Source: Amantichitinum ursilacus
GTDB lineage: Bacteria; Pseudomonadota; Gammaproteobacteria; Burkholderiales; Chitinibacteraceae
Length of the DNA stretch: 64,000 nucleotides
Assembly (NCBI RefSeq): GCF_001294205.1
Contig: NZ_LAQT01000038.1
Coordinates: 124,001 to 188,000, forward strand
Direction of reading: 5' to 3'
Notes under the pieces: model-generated
Database searches by the model: none
Seen by the model: only the letters and a program-made list of their open reading frames with translations
What the model was told of the DNA's origin: nothing
Made by a program: the position numbers and the translations under genes
Shown: one piece after another, positions 36,185 through 45,613 of the stretch
How the letters are laid out: the number at the start of each line of letters is the position of its first letter
Position numbering within the stretch: the stretch's first letter is position 1

Positions 36185-36733
36185 TCAGTAGTCAAGGCCC
36201 CAATCCACCGTGATGAGTTTTGCTGCAAGGTCTACCTTGAGCACCACTTGCGCCACAAACGGCAGCAGGCGTTCTACCTTGTCATCACGGGCCACGAGCA
36301 CATCATTGGCGCCCGTTTCGAACAACCGGTCGACCACGCCCAGGCTTTCACCCTGCGTATTGACGACGGCCAGACCGATCAGATCGGCCCAGTAGTATTC
36401 ATCGTCTTCGGCAGCCGGCATCAGACTGCGCGGTACAGCCACCAGCGCACCTTTCAGTGCAGCGGCGATATCGCGGTCATTAATGCCTTCAAGTTGCGCA
36501 GCCAGTTTTTTGGGCTGCACATTGCCTTCGACCAATGTATACGGCTTGAACGCGCCGTCACGTCCGATCCACCACGTTTTGTAGTCGAACAGACTGTCGG
36601 CATATTCGGTATCCGCAACCACGTTGATCCAGCCGCGAATACCAAAAGCCCCGCTGATGTAACCCATCACCACCAGATCATCTGGTGTGGCAATGGATTG
36701 CGATTGCGGGGCCGTCGGTTTGATGCCAGCCAT
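36185..36733 (-). CDS. rimM: Ribosome maturation factor RimM
   Basis: The 182-residue product has [30 protein letters not shown], the RimM N-terminal beta-barrel, and a C-terminal PRC-barrel ([35 protein letters not shown] ... [22 protein letters not shown]). RimM aids 30S head assembly around S19. It lies between rpsP and trmD as in most proteobacteria. Confidence 0.94.
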   Translation of the reverse strand: MAGIKPTAPQSQSIATPDDLVVMGYISGAFGIRGWINVVADTEYADSLFDYKTWWIGRDGAFKPYTLVEGNVQPKKLAAQLEGINDRDIAAALKGALVAVPRSLMPAAEDDEYYWADLIGLAVVNTQGESLGVVDRLFETGANDVLVARDDKVERLLPFVAQVVLKVDLAAKLITVDWGLDY

Positions 36734-36738
36734 GAAGC

Positions 36739-36990
36739 TCAGGCAGCAGCCGGCTTGTAGCCTTTGAGCAGGCGAGCCACGGTGTCGCTGACTTGTGCGC
36801 CAACGCCAACCCAGTGGTTCACGCGGTCCAGCTTGAAGCGGACGCCTTCAGCGCCTTCTTTAGCGGACGGGTCATAGAAACCAACGCGCTCGATGAAACG
36901 GCCATCGCGACGGTTGCGCGAATCGGTCACCACGACGTTGTAGAACGGACGGTCTTTGGCGCCGCCACGGGAAAGACGAATCACAACCAT
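36739..36990 (-). CDS. rpsP: 30S ribosomal protein S16
   Basis: The 83-residue product starts [41 protein letters not shown], typical S16. It is the first gene of the rpsP-rimM-trmD-rplS operon, with a promoter-like sequence 43-71 bases upstream of the ATG. Confidence 0.97.
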   Translation of the reverse strand: MVVIRLSRGGAKDRPFYNVVVTDSRNRRDGRFIERVGFYDPSAKEGAEGVRFKLDRVNHWVGVGAQVSDTVARLLKGYKPAAA

Positions 36991-37032
36991 GATTTGATAC
37001 CCAGTTTGAAATCGGTTTACGCGAAACCAGCG

Positions 37033-37061
37033 AGTGTATCTGAAAAGTCAAGGCTTTACAA
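37033..37061 (-). promoter_or_regulatory. Promoter of the rpsP operon
   Basis: On the minus strand TTGTAA (37061-37056) and TACACT (37038-37033) are spaced by 17 bases. Each matches four of six consensus positions. Confidence 0.5.
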
Positions 37062-37119
37062 ACCACTGCCGGCAATAAATCTGAATGCCGTTGCATTCAT
37101 GGGCCGCAGGGCCCGGGTT

Positions 37120-38463
37120 TTACATACCGGGCAACATGCCCTTCATACCGCGCATGAGCTTCATCATGCCGCCCTTGCTGAACTGCTTCATCATCTTCTG
37201 CGTTTCTTCAAACTGCTTCAGAAGACGGTTTACTTCTTGCACCGACACCCCCGCGCCCTGCGCAATGCGGCGTTTACGGCTGGCCTTGATCAGTTCGGGC
37301 TTGCGGCGCTCCAGCGCGGTCATCGAATTGATAATGCCTTCGATGCGCGTCACGGCTTTATCGGTGACCTGATTATTGGCCATTTCGCTAAGCTGGCCCG
37401 GCAGCTTGTCGAGCAACGCGCCCATGCCGCCCATTTTTTTCATCTGGCCGATCTGGGCTTTAAAGTCTTCAAGATCAAAGCCCTTGCCGGACTTGACCTT
37501 CTTCATCATCTGCAGCGCTTCTTGCTCGTTGACGCTCTTTTGCACGTCTTCGATCAGCGACAGCACATCACCCATGCCCAGAATCCGGCTGGCCATCCGG
37601 TCGGGGTGGAACGGCTCAAGGCCGGTGAGCTTTTCGCCCACGCCAATAAACTTGATCGGCTTGCCGGTGACCTGGCGCACCGACAGCGCCGCGCCACCAC
37701 GCGAATCACCATCAAGCTTGGTCAGGATCACGCCGGTCAGCGGCAGCGTTTCGCTAAACGCGCGCGCCACATTCACCGCATCCTGGCCCTGCATCGCATC
37801 CACAACAAACAGTGTTTCGACCGGGTTGATGGCGGCGTGCACGGCCTTGATTTCGGCCATCATCGCTTCGTCAATGGCCAGGCGACCCGCCGTATCGACA
37901 ATCAGTACATCGTGAAAATGCCTACGCGCGTAATCCAGTGCGGCCAGTGCGATATCGACCGGCTTTTGGGTGACGTCAGACGGAAACCATTCCACGTCGA
38001 TCTGCGCCGCCAGCGTTTTAAGCTGTTCAATAGCAGCCGGGCGATATACGTCGCCCGACACCAGCAGCACTTTCTTTTTGTTCTCTTCTTTAAGACGCTT
38101 GGCCAGCTTGCCCGACGTGGTGGTTTTACCTGCGCCCTGCAAACCCGCCATCAGCACCACGGCGGGCGGTACGGCGGCCAGATTGAGCGCATCGTTTTGC
38201 GCGCCCATCAGCTTGGTCAGTTCTTCATACACCACGCCAATAAAGGCCTGCCCTGGGGTCAGGCTGCCGACCACTTCCTGGCCCATGCCGCGCGTCTTGA
38301 CGTCGGCAATAAACTGTTTGACCACGGGCAACGCCACGTCGGCCTCCAGCAACGCCATGCGCACTTCGCGCAGGGCATCCTGAATATTGTCTTCGCTCAG
38401 GCGGGCCTGGCCGCGCAGTGTTTTGACAACACTACTCAAACGGTTGGATAAGTTATCCAGCAT
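37120..38463 (-). CDS. ffh: Signal recognition particle protein Ffh
   Basis: This 447-residue SRP54-type GTPase carries ribosome-nascent chains to FtsY. The N domain covers 1-85. The G domain has G1 GLQGAGKTTT near residue 107, DTAGR and TKLDGDSRGGAA. The C-terminal M domain is Met-rich (MKKMGGMGALLDKLPG ... MMKQFSKGGMMKLMRGMKGMLPGM) and binds 4.5S RNA and signal peptides. Its length is normal. It is divergent from the ccsA-like gene. Confidence 0.96.
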   Translation of the reverse strand: MLDNLSNRLSSVVKTLRGQARLSEDNIQDALREVRMALLEADVALPVVKQFIADVKTRGMGQEVVGSLTPGQAFIGVVYEELTKLMGAQNDALNLAAVPPAVVLMAGLQGAGKTTTSGKLAKRLKEENKKKVLLVSGDVYRPAAIEQLKTLAAQIDVEWFPSDVTQKPVDIALAALDYARRHFHDVLIVDTAGRLAIDEAMMAEIKAVHAAINPVETLFVVDAMQGQDAVNVARAFSETLPLTGVILTKLDGDSRGGAALSVRQVTGKPIKFIGVGEKLTGLEPFHPDRMASRILGMGDVLSLIEDVQKSVNEQEALQMMKKVKSGKGFDLEDFKAQIGQMKKMGGMGALLDKLPGQLSEMANNQVTDKAVTRIEGIINSMTALERRKPELIKASRKRRIAQGAGVSVQEVNRLLKQFEETQKMMKQFSKGGMMKLMRGMKGMLPGM

Positions 38464-38502
38464 AAAAACTTTCCCTGCCGGGCTCGCTGCGCGAGTCGGC
38501 TC

Positions 38503-38511
38503 TGTTAGACT
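38503..38511 (+). promoter_or_regulatory. Extended -10 motif abutting the ccsA-like start codon
   Basis: TGTTAGACT matches TGn-TAnnnT, and its last base is directly followed by the GTG at 38512. If real, transcription would begin inside the reading frame, implying a later start codon or a different promoter. Confidence 0.4.
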
Positions 38512-39354
38512 GTGAATCCCGCAATTCTAACCGATTTAGCCCCCGTGTCCTGGCTCGCTTTGATCGCTCTGTTCTTGTACCTGGCACTTGGCTGGCATTT
38601 CTGCCGCACGCGCCTGGCTGGCCGCGGCACTGTGCACGCGGGGATTGAACACGGGCTTTTGTTGCTGGCACTGGCGTTGCACGGCTTTGCATTGTGGCCC
38701 GCGCTGGCGGTGCCGCCCTTGCATTTTGGCGCAGGCGAAGCATTGTCGGTGACGGCCTGGCTGGCCTTGCTGATCTACCTGGTGGGTCATCTGGCGTTCC
38801 AGCTCGAAGGTATGGAGCCGCCGGTACTGGCGCTGGCCGTGATACTGCTGGGCGCCTCGATTTTGCTGCCGCCCGGTCACGCGCTGACCTACCCGCAAAA
38901 CGGTGTGTCGCGTTTGCATTTTCTGACCGCGATGCTGGCCTATGGCCTGTTCGCCAACGCGTCCGGCGTTGCCTTGCTGATGCGCCTGGCCGACAAGCGC
39001 CTGCATCACGCCACCGCCAGTTTGTTAGTGCAGAAACTGCCACCGTTGTTGGCGCTGGAACGCTTGTTGTTTGCCTGCGTCTGGGTCGGTTTTTTGCTGT
39101 TGACCGTGGCCTTGATTACTGGCGCCACCTTCAGCGAAGAAATCTTCGGCAAGGCACTCGAATTCAATCACAAAATTGTGTTTTCGATTGCCGCGTGGCT
39201 GGTGTTTGGCGGCTTGCTGATCGGCCGCAAAGTGCGCGGCTGGCGCGGTCTGGTGGCCACCCGCTGGACGTTGTTCGGCTTTATTCTGCTGCTGTTTGGC
39301 TATATCGGCACTCGCCTGGTGCTGGACGTCATTCTGCATCGCGCGGGCGCATAA
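38512..39354 (+). CDS. CcsA/YpjD-like cytochrome c assembly-type membrane protein
   Basis: The 280-residue inner-membrane protein has about eight hydrophobic segments. The pattern VSRLHFLTAMLAYGLFANASGVALLMRL and ITGATFSEEIFGKALEFNHKIVFSIAAWLVFGGLLIGRKVRGWRG matches the CcsA/ResC/YpjD (CytC_asm) family, with conserved His that may handle heme. Members beside ffh and a CorC-like gene are widespread in betaproteobacteria but poorly characterised. The start is uncertain: GTG at 38512 abuts a -10-like motif, and GTG at 38545 is an alternative. Confidence 0.8.
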   Translation: MNPAILTDLAPVSWLALIALFLYLALGWHFCRTRLAGRGTVHAGIEHGLLLLALALHGFALWPALAVPPLHFGAGEALSVTAWLALLIYLVGHLAFQLEGMEPPVLALAVILLGASILLPPGHALTYPQNGVSRLHFLTAMLAYGLFANASGVALLMRLADKRLHHATASLLVQKLPPLLALERLLFACVWVGFLLLTVALITGATFSEEIFGKALEFNHKIVFSIAAWLVFGGLLIGRKVRGWRGLVATRWTLFGFILLLFGYIGTRLVLDVILHRAGA

Positions 39355-39390
39355 CCAGGTCGTTTGCCTGAAAGTGACGATGGCGCGGGC

Positions 39391-39399
39391 TGTTATACT
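39391..39399 (+). promoter_or_regulatory. Extended -10 promoter of the CorC-like gene
   Basis: TGTTATACT (TGn plus TATACT) lies 30 bases before the TTG start. No -35 at correct spacing was found. Confidence 0.55.
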
Positions 39400-39428
39400 C
39401 AGGCCATTGCCATTTCCGGATTGCCGCC

Positions 39429-40703
39429 TTGGACGACATCCCCCTGAGCGAACTGATCATAGCCCTGGTCGTTTGCCTGCTTTCTTCCGCTTTCTTCTCC
39501 GCTTCTGAAACCGCCATGATGGCGGTCAACCGCTTCCGCCTGAATGCCCGCGTGCAGCAAGGCCATCGCGGCGCCATTCGCACCCGCGGCTTGCTGGACC
39601 ACACCGACCGCCTGCTGGGCGTTATCCTGCTGGGCAATACGCTGATCAACACCGCCTCGGCCGCGCTTTCCACCGTGATCACCGCGCGCATGTTTGGCAC
39701 CAATCAATATGCACTGCCGATTGCCACGCTGATTGTGGCGTTTGCGATTCTGGTGATTTCCGAAGCCACGCCCAAAGTGCTGGCCGCCAATTACGCCGAT
39801 AAAGCCGCGGTTGCCTTCAGCTATCCGCTGGCGGTATTGCAAAAGGTGTTTTATCCGGCGGTGTGGTTTATCAATCTGTTTGTAAATGGCTTTTTAAAGC
39901 TGACCCGGCTCTCTGGCAAAGGCCATGAGCACACGCCATTAAGCCCGGAAGAATTGCGTTTGCTGGTGCTCGAATCCGGCCGCTTTATGGAAAAGAAACA
40001 CCAGACCATCCTGCTTAATCTGTTTGAGCTGGCCAATATCACGGTCGATGACGTCATGACGCCGCGCCACCATATTGAAGCACTGGATCTGGGTGCACAT
40101 GCTGAAGAATTGCGCCGCCAGCTGTATACCTGCCACCACACCCGCCTGCCGGTGTACGACGATAATCCCGACAATATGGTGGGCATTCTGCATACGCGCA
40201 AAGCGTTGTCTTTGCGCGAAGAAGAAGTCGATGGCGAAACCATCCGCACGCTGATCCGCCCGCCGTATTTCATTCCGTCCGGCACACCGCTATTTACCCA
40301 GCTGCAAAATTTTCAGGAAAACCGCCGCCGTATTGGCCTGGTGGTGGATGAATATGGCGAATTGGCCGGCCTGGTCACGCTGGAAGATATTCTTGAGCAA
40401 ATCATCGGTGAATTCACCACCAATGCCCCCAATGCGGCATCGCGTTATGAGCCGCAAGCCGATGGCAGCTATTTGCTGGATGGCGCCAGCAGCCTGCGCG
40501 AGCTGAATCGCAAGCTCAAGCTGGGTTTCCCGCTGACCGGCCCCAAAACACTGAATGGTTTGATCCTCGAATATTTTGAGGATATCCCCGACGCCGGCAC
40601 CTGCCTGACCATCGCGGGCGAGCGGCTCGAAGTCGTGCAAACGCAAGACCGCAGCGTCAAGGTCATCCGCTTGTATCCGCACGTAGCCAGCCGCACCGGC
40701 TGA
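39429..40703 (+). CDS. HlyC/CorC-family CNNM-CBS membrane protein (YfjD-like)
   Basis: The product is 424 residues. The N-terminal CNNM/DUF21 domain (1-175) has four hydrophobic segments and the motifs AFFSASETAMMAVNRFRL and LGVILLGNTLINTASAAL. Two CBS domains (about 190-330, starting VDDVMTPRHHIEAL) and a C-terminal CorC_HlyC domain (GSYLLDGASSLRELNRKL) follow. The family is linked to Mg2+/Co2+ export. The start is TTG. A promoter of its own suggests it is not strictly coupled to the ccsA-like gene. Confidence 0.9.
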   Translation: MDDIPLSELIIALVVCLLSSAFFSASETAMMAVNRFRLNARVQQGHRGAIRTRGLLDHTDRLLGVILLGNTLINTASAALSTVITARMFGTNQYALPIATLIVAFAILVISEATPKVLAANYADKAAVAFSYPLAVLQKVFYPAVWFINLFVNGFLKLTRLSGKGHEHTPLSPEELRLLVLESGRFMEKKHQTILLNLFELANITVDDVMTPRHHIEALDLGAHAEELRRQLYTCHHTRLPVYDDNPDNMVGILHTRKALSLREEEVDGETIRTLIRPPYFIPSGTPLFTQLQNFQENRRRIGLVVDEYGELAGLVTLEDILEQIIGEFTTNAPNAASRYEPQADGSYLLDGASSLRELNRKLKLGFPLTGPKTLNGLILEYFEDIPDAGTCLTIAGERLEVVQTQDRSVKVIRLYPHVASRTG

Positions 40704-40782
40704 GCTGTGGCAAATCGCCGCCTGGCGGTGTGCGCCCCTGCAACGGCTTGCCGCAGAATATGTCCCAGCGAGTAATCACTTT

Positions 40783-40791
40783 TGCTAGACT
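40783..40791 (+). promoter_or_regulatory. Extended -10 promoter of the pilB operon
   Basis: TGCTAGACT (TGn plus TAGACT) lies 75 bases before the pilB ATG. The -35 is not recognisable. Confidence 0.45.
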
Positions 40792-40865
40792 GCGGTGAAC
40801 ACGGGGGCCCCGCGGCCCTTCCTCTCGTTGTCTTGACCTGGCCTGGTTGAATCCTTAACGAATCT

Positions 40866-42575
40866 ATGTCTACTGCTACCGTTCCCATTTCGGGCCTTGC
40901 GCGGCTGCTGGTGCAGCATGGACGCCTGGCCGAAGCCGACGCCGAAGCGCTGCAAAGTGCGGGCAGCGATGGTCGCACCAGCTTCATCGAACGCCTGCTC
41001 TCCAGCAAAAAACTGACGGCCAAAGACGTTGCCGAGTTCAGCTCGCAAGCGTTTGGCTATCCTTTGCTTGATCTGGACCAGATCGATTCCAGCTACATCC
41101 CGCCCAATGTGCTGGACGCCAAGCTGATGCAGGCGCAGCGCATCGTGCCGCTATTCAAGCGCGGCACGCGGCTGTTTATCGGTATTTCCGACATCACCAA
41201 CATGCAGGCCGTTGAAGAAGTTCGCTTCAAGACGGGCCAGCAGGTTGAGCCGATTGTTGTTGAAGACAACAAGCTGCTGGTGCTGATGAACAAGCTGGTG
41301 GAGGCCACCGGTAGCAATCTGCGTGATCTGACCGTTAGCGAAGCCGATCTTGATATCAGCGGCGGCGACGACAATTCGCAAGAAGAAGCGGTCAACGTCG
41401 AAGTCGACGACGCCCCGGTGGTTAAATATATCCAGAAGATTTTGCTGGATGCCATTAACGCCGGCGCATCGGATATCCACTTTGAGCCGTACGAAAAGTT
41501 TTATCGCATTCGCTATCGTCAGGATGGCGTATTGCGTGAAATTGCCCAACCGCCGTTGGCGATCAAGGAAAAGATCGCTTCGCGGATCAAGGTGATTTCA
41601 AAGCTCGATATTTCGGAAAAGCGCGTACCGCAAGATGGCCGGATGAAACTGGTGTTGTCAAAAAGCCGCGCCATTGATTTCCGGGTCTCCACGCTACCTA
41701 CGCTGCATGGCGAGAAGATTTGTATCCGGATTCTGGATCCAACGTCCGCCACGCTGGGTATTGATGCACTGGGTTATGACCCCGATCAGAAAGAATTGCT
41801 GCTGGCGGCCATTGGCCGTCCGTATGGCATGGTGCTGGTGACGGGTCCGACCGGCTCGGGTAAGACCGTGTCGCTGTATACCTGCCTGAACATCCTGAAC
41901 CAGCCCGGCACCAATATTTCGACGGCGGAAGATCCAGCCGAAATCAACTTGCCTGGCGTAAACCAGGTCAACGTTAACGAGAAAGCGGGCCTGACCTTTG
42001 CCGTCGCCCTCAAGGCGTTCCTGCGGCAGGATCCTGACGTGATCATGGTCGGTGAAATCCGTGATCTGGAAACCGCCGACATCGCGATCAAGGCGGCGCA
42101 AACCGGTCACATGGTGTTCTCCACCTTGCACACCAACGATGCGCCGACCACGCTGACGCGGATGATGAACATGGGTGTATTGCCATTCAACATTGCGTCT
42201 TCGGTGATCATGATTACTGCGCAGCGGCTGGCGCGTCGCTTGTGCGCACATTGCAAACAACCCGCCGATATCCCGCACGAAGCACTGCGCAGCGCCGGCT
42301 TTAAAGAAGAAGAACTGGACGGCAGCTGGGTCACTTATCGCCCCGTAGGTTGCGATCAGTGTAAGGACACAGGCTATAAAGGCCGGCTGGGTATCTACCA
42401 GGTGATGCCGATTTCAGACGAAATGAACCGGATCATCATGAAAAACGGTACGGCTATCGATATTGCGGACCAGGCACGTCTCGAAGGCGTGCGTGATCTG
42501 CGACAATCCGGGTTGATCAAGGTACGCCAGGGTTTGACCTCGCTGGAAGAAATCCTGGCCGTGACCAACGAATAA
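40866..42575 (+). CDS. pilB: Type IV pilus assembly ATPase PilB (PilF in Neisseria)
   Basis: This 569-residue GspE-family hexameric ATPase powers pilus extension. The N-terminal MshEN/N1 domain runs to about residue 150. The catalytic half has Walker A GPTGSGKT near 327, the Asp box, Walker B VIMVGEIRDLETADIA and the His box TGHMVFSTLHTNDAPTT. A tetracysteine zinc site is present (RLCAHCKQP ... GCDQCKDTGYKGR). It heads pilB-pilC-pilD. The lack of a pilin or pilT gene nearby is normal. Confidence 0.95.
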   Translation: MSTATVPISGLARLLVQHGRLAEADAEALQSAGSDGRTSFIERLLSSKKLTAKDVAEFSSQAFGYPLLDLDQIDSSYIPPNVLDAKLMQAQRIVPLFKRGTRLFIGISDITNMQAVEEVRFKTGQQVEPIVVEDNKLLVLMNKLVEATGSNLRDLTVSEADLDISGGDDNSQEEAVNVEVDDAPVVKYIQKILLDAINAGASDIHFEPYEKFYRIRYRQDGVLREIAQPPLAIKEKIASRIKVISKLDISEKRVPQDGRMKLVLSKSRAIDFRVSTLPTLHGEKICIRILDPTSATLGIDALGYDPDQKELLLAAIGRPYGMVLVTGPTGSGKTVSLYTCLNILNQPGTNISTAEDPAEINLPGVNQVNVNEKAGLTFAVALKAFLRQDPDVIMVGEIRDLETADIAIKAAQTGHMVFSTLHTNDAPTTLTRMMNMGVLPFNIASSVIMITAQRLARRLCAHCKQPADIPHEALRSAGFKEEELDGSWVTYRPVGCDQCKDTGYKGRLGIYQVMPISDEMNRIIMKNGTAIDIADQARLEGVRDLRQSGLIKVRQGLTSLEEILAVTNE

Positions 42576-42653
42576 CCGGACACCGGTTTCCTATAACGCC
42601 GCGCGCCTTTGCCGCGTGCGGCGACACAGTGTTTCCAGGGAGAGCAGCGCATC

Positions 42654-43883
42654 ATGGCCACAGCAGCAAAAGCGGCCCCGGTCAAGGTCAAGGAATTTAC
42701 CTATGCCTGGGAGGGCAAAGACCGGAATGGCAAGATCGTCAAAGGCGAAATGCGCGCCAGCGGCGAAGCGGTTCTAAAAACCCATTTGCGGCGTCAGGGC
42801 GTAAACGTGTTGCGCGTGAAGCAACAACGTATGCGCGGCGGCAAGCGGATTACCGATGAAGATCTGACCATGTTTACCCGGCAACTGGCCACCATGCTCA
42901 AATCGGGCGTGCCGTTGTTGCTGGCTTTCGATATCGTCGCCAAAGGCCATAGCAATCCGTCGGTCACCAAATTGCTGCTGGATATCAAATCGGATATCGA
43001 ATCGGGCTCATCGCTGACGCAGGCATTCCGCAAGCATCCCAAGCATTTCGATACGCTGTATTGCAACCTGATTCAGGCCGGTGAGCAGGCCGGTATTCTG
43101 GATACATTGCTGGCCCGTCTGGCTTTGTATAAAGAAAAAATGCTCAGCGTTAAAAAGAAGATCAAATCGGCAATGTTTTACCCGACCGCCGTGATCGTGG
43201 CCGCATTTGTTATTACGGCCGTGATCATGATCTTTGTGATTCCCGCATTCAAAAGCCTGTTCTCCAGCTTTGGAGCCGATTTGCCGGGCCCCACGTTGCT
43301 GGTGATGGCGATTTCGGATTTCTTTGTTTCGTATTGGTGGGCCATTTTTGGCGGCATCTTTGGCGGGTTCTGGGCGTTTATGAAAGCCTGGCGGCGTTCC
43401 GAGGCCATGCAGATTGCCATCGACCGCTTTGTGCTCAAGCTGCCGGTATTGGGCGAGATCATGCGTAATTCGGTGATCGCACGCTGGAGCCGTACGCTGG
43501 CGACGATGTTTGCCGCCGGTGTGCCGCTGGTGGAATCGTTGGAATCGGTGGGGGGCGCGGCCGGCAACTATGTCTATCGCCTGGCCACACGCCGCATCCA
43601 GCAAGAAGTGAGCACCGGTACCAGCCTGACCATCTCGATGCAGAACGCCAATGTGTTTCCCAATATGGTGATGCAGATGGTCTCGATTGGTGAAGAATCG
43701 GGTTCGCTGGACGCCATGCTGGGCAAAGTGGCCGACTATTACGAGGAAGAGGTCGACAACGCGGTAGAGGCGCTGTCCAGCCTGATGGAGCCGATCATCA
43801 TGGTGGTGTTGGGTACGCTGATTGGCGGCCTGGTGGTGGCGATGTATCTGCCGATTTTCAAGATGGGCGAGGCTGTGGGTTAA
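42654..43883 (+). CDS. pilC: Type IV pilus inner-membrane platform protein PilC (PilG in Neisseria)
   Basis: This 409-residue GspF-family protein has two repeated cytoplasmic helical domains (MFTRQLATMLKSGVPLLLAFDIV and ARWSRTLATMFAAGVPLVESLESV), each followed by a membrane segment, plus a third hydrophobic segment at the C-terminus. It anchors PilB and pilin at the inner membrane. The ATG at 42654 is chosen because AGGGAGAG lies about ten bases upstream; the open frame extends 15 codons further. Confidence 0.95.
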   Translation: MATAAKAAPVKVKEFTYAWEGKDRNGKIVKGEMRASGEAVLKTHLRRQGVNVLRVKQQRMRGGKRITDEDLTMFTRQLATMLKSGVPLLLAFDIVAKGHSNPSVTKLLLDIKSDIESGSSLTQAFRKHPKHFDTLYCNLIQAGEQAGILDTLLARLALYKEKMLSVKKKIKSAMFYPTAVIVAAFVITAVIMIFVIPAFKSLFSSFGADLPGPTLLVMAISDFFVSYWWAIFGGIFGGFWAFMKAWRRSEAMQIAIDRFVLKLPVLGEIMRNSVIARWSRTLATMFAAGVPLVESLESVGGAAGNYVYRLATRRIQQEVSTGTSLTISMQNANVFPNMVMQMVSIGEESGSLDAMLGKVADYYEEEVDNAVEALSSLMEPIIMVVLGTLIGGLVVAMYLPIFKMGEAVG

Positions 43884-44761
43884 TGAACCAGCTTGTCTTC
43901 GTGTTTCAACAAAGCCCGCTGGTTTTCAGCGGGTTTTTGTTGGTGCTGGGTTTGCTGGTGGGTAGTTTCCTCAACGTGGTCATCCACCGGCTGCCCATCA
44001 TGATCGAGCGCCAGTATCGCCAGGAATGCGCCGAACTGGATCGCCCGGACGATTTTGTCGAGCCGATGCCGCCGCGTCCGCGCTACAACCTGGTATTGCC
44101 GCGCTCCGGCTGTCCGCACTGCGGCCATATGATCACCGAGCTGGAAAATATTCCGCTATTCAGTTGGCTGGCATTGCGCGGCAAATGCAGTGAATGCAGG
44201 GCGCCGATCAGCGTGCGCTACCCGCTGGTGGAACTCATCACCGGCTTGATGACTGCGGTTGTTGGTTGGCACTTCGGTTTTGGCATGACAGCTGCAGGCG
44301 GCGTGGTGCTGACGTGGGCGTTGATCGCACTGTTCTTTATCGATGCCGACACCTTTTTACTGCCCGATTCCATCACCTTGCCGCTGGTGTGGCTGGGACT
44401 GCTGTTCAATCTGGATGGCCATTTTGTTCCATTGACATCCGCGGTGCTGGGGGCGGTGGTGGGCTATCTGATGCTCTGGAGCGTCAACCACGTTTACCGG
44501 TTGGTGCGCGGCCACGACGGTATGGGCTACGGCGACTTTAAATTGCTGGCGGCGCTGGGCGCATGGTTTGGCTGGCAAAGCATTCCTGCGATTGTGCTGT
44601 TTGCCTCGGTCGCTGGCGTTATCATCGGCGGCTATACGCTGTGGGCGCGATATCGCGGTTTTGGCCGGGAGTTTCCGTTTGGGCCATACCTGGCGGTGGC
44701 GGGCTGGCTGACGCTGTTGTGGGGCAATCGGGTGCAGGACTTTATCTTCGGCCTGAGCTGA
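43883..44761 (+). CDS. pilD: Prepilin peptidase / N-methyltransferase PilD
   Basis: This 292-residue bifunctional inner-membrane protease cleaves and N-methylates type IV prepilins. The cytoplasmic loop has the two CxxC zinc pairs, SGCPHCGH and GKCSECRAP. Catalytic aspartates lie in LIALFFIDADTFLLPDSITLP and HDGMGYGDFKLLAALGAWFGW. Eight hydrophobic segments are seen. Its ATG shares one base with the pilC stop. Confidence 0.95.
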   Translation: MNQLVFVFQQSPLVFSGFLLVLGLLVGSFLNVVIHRLPIMIERQYRQECAELDRPDDFVEPMPPRPRYNLVLPRSGCPHCGHMITELENIPLFSWLALRGKCSECRAPISVRYPLVELITGLMTAVVGWHFGFGMTAAGGVVLTWALIALFFIDADTFLLPDSITLPLVWLGLLFNLDGHFVPLTSAVLGAVVGYLMLWSVNHVYRLVRGHDGMGYGDFKLLAALGAWFGWQSIPAIVLFASVAGVIIGGYTLWARYRGFGREFPFGPYLAVAGWLTLLWGNRVQDFIFGLS

Positions 44762-44791
44762 TCCAGCGCCCCACCGCGCTCGCGCTGCCGT

Positions 44792-44797
44792 TACAAT
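44792..44797 (+). promoter_or_regulatory. -10 box of coaE
   Basis: TACAAT lies 35 bases before the coaE ATG, within the short gap after pilD. coaE may also be read from the pil promoter. Confidence 0.4.
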
Positions 44798-44831
44798 CGC
44801 CCCACTGAAGCAACGGCAGCGTGGAGCGCAG

Positions 44832-45449
44832 ATGAAGGTGTTCGGACTCACCGGTGGCGCGGGCAGCGGCAAATCGGCAGTGGCGGCGCTGCTGCAGCAA
44901 TATGGCGCGGCTATCATCGATACCGATGTGCTGGCCCATCAATTATCCACGCCCCCTTCTGCCGCGCTCGACGCCATCGCCACGCAATTTGGCGTGCAGT
45001 TTATTACCGTTAGCGGCGAAATGGATCGCGCCGCCATGCGCGATCTGGTCCTCGCCGATCCGGCAGCGCGCGCCCGCCTTGAAGCCATTTTTCATCCCCT
45101 GATATTGCAAGCCGCCCGGCAACAGTTGCTGGCATTGCCGCCGGAACTCTCCTATGCAGTATTAGTCGTACCGTTGCTGTTTGAAACGGCGCAATTTATT
45201 GATCTGATCGATCTGGCGATTGTGGTCGATTGCCCCGAAACCCTGCAACGCCAACGTCTGCGATTGCGCCCTGGCCTTACCGAAACCCGGATTAACCAAT
45301 TACTCGCAGCGCAATGTTCGCGCGCTGCACGATTGGCCCGCGCCGATATCGTGATCGACAATTCAGGCGATCTGCTACAACTTGAGTTGGCGGTTAAGCA
45401 ATTACATGCACGATTAACCGCGTATTCGGGCACCATTGCGCAGCCTTGA
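44832..45449 (+). CDS. coaE: Dephospho-CoA kinase
   Basis: This 205-residue P-loop kinase performs the last step of coenzyme A synthesis. Walker A GGAGSGKSA lies at residues 8-16, DTDVLAHQL carries the substrate-binding Asp, and IFHPLILQAARQQL and VLVVPLLFETAQF follow. GGAG is a good ribosome binding site. The pilD-coaE-zapD-yacG order is conserved in beta- and gammaproteobacteria. Confidence 0.95.
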   Translation: MKVFGLTGGAGSGKSAVAALLQQYGAAIIDTDVLAHQLSTPPSAALDAIATQFGVQFITVSGEMDRAAMRDLVLADPAARARLEAIFHPLILQAARQQLLALPPELSYAVLVVPLLFETAQFIDLIDLAIVVDCPETLQRQRLRLRPGLTETRINQLLAAQCSRAARLARADIVIDNSGDLLQLELAVKQLHARLTAYSGTIAQP

Positions 45450-45613
45450 TTAGCGTTATATGAAGTGGATTGCGGCCTGCAGATTACGGGCCGGTACGCA
45501 GCTTGATTCAAACTCTTACCCCAATCCGGAAAGGCAAACTTACTAATGGGTTTTCAAACCACCTGCCTTGCTGCAGAATTGCACATCTTTGCCTGCAAAC
45601 GGCCTCACGTACC

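Noticed and set aside
36793-38451. Long open frame (552 codons) on the plus strand opposite rpsP and ffh
   Set aside because: It is a mirror of the GC-biased codons of real genes; the peptide is His/Arg/Gln-rich and resembles no family.
45470-45613. 48-codon N-terminal extension of ZapD
   Set aside because: The residues do not resemble the family, and homologous ZapD proteins start at the position used here.
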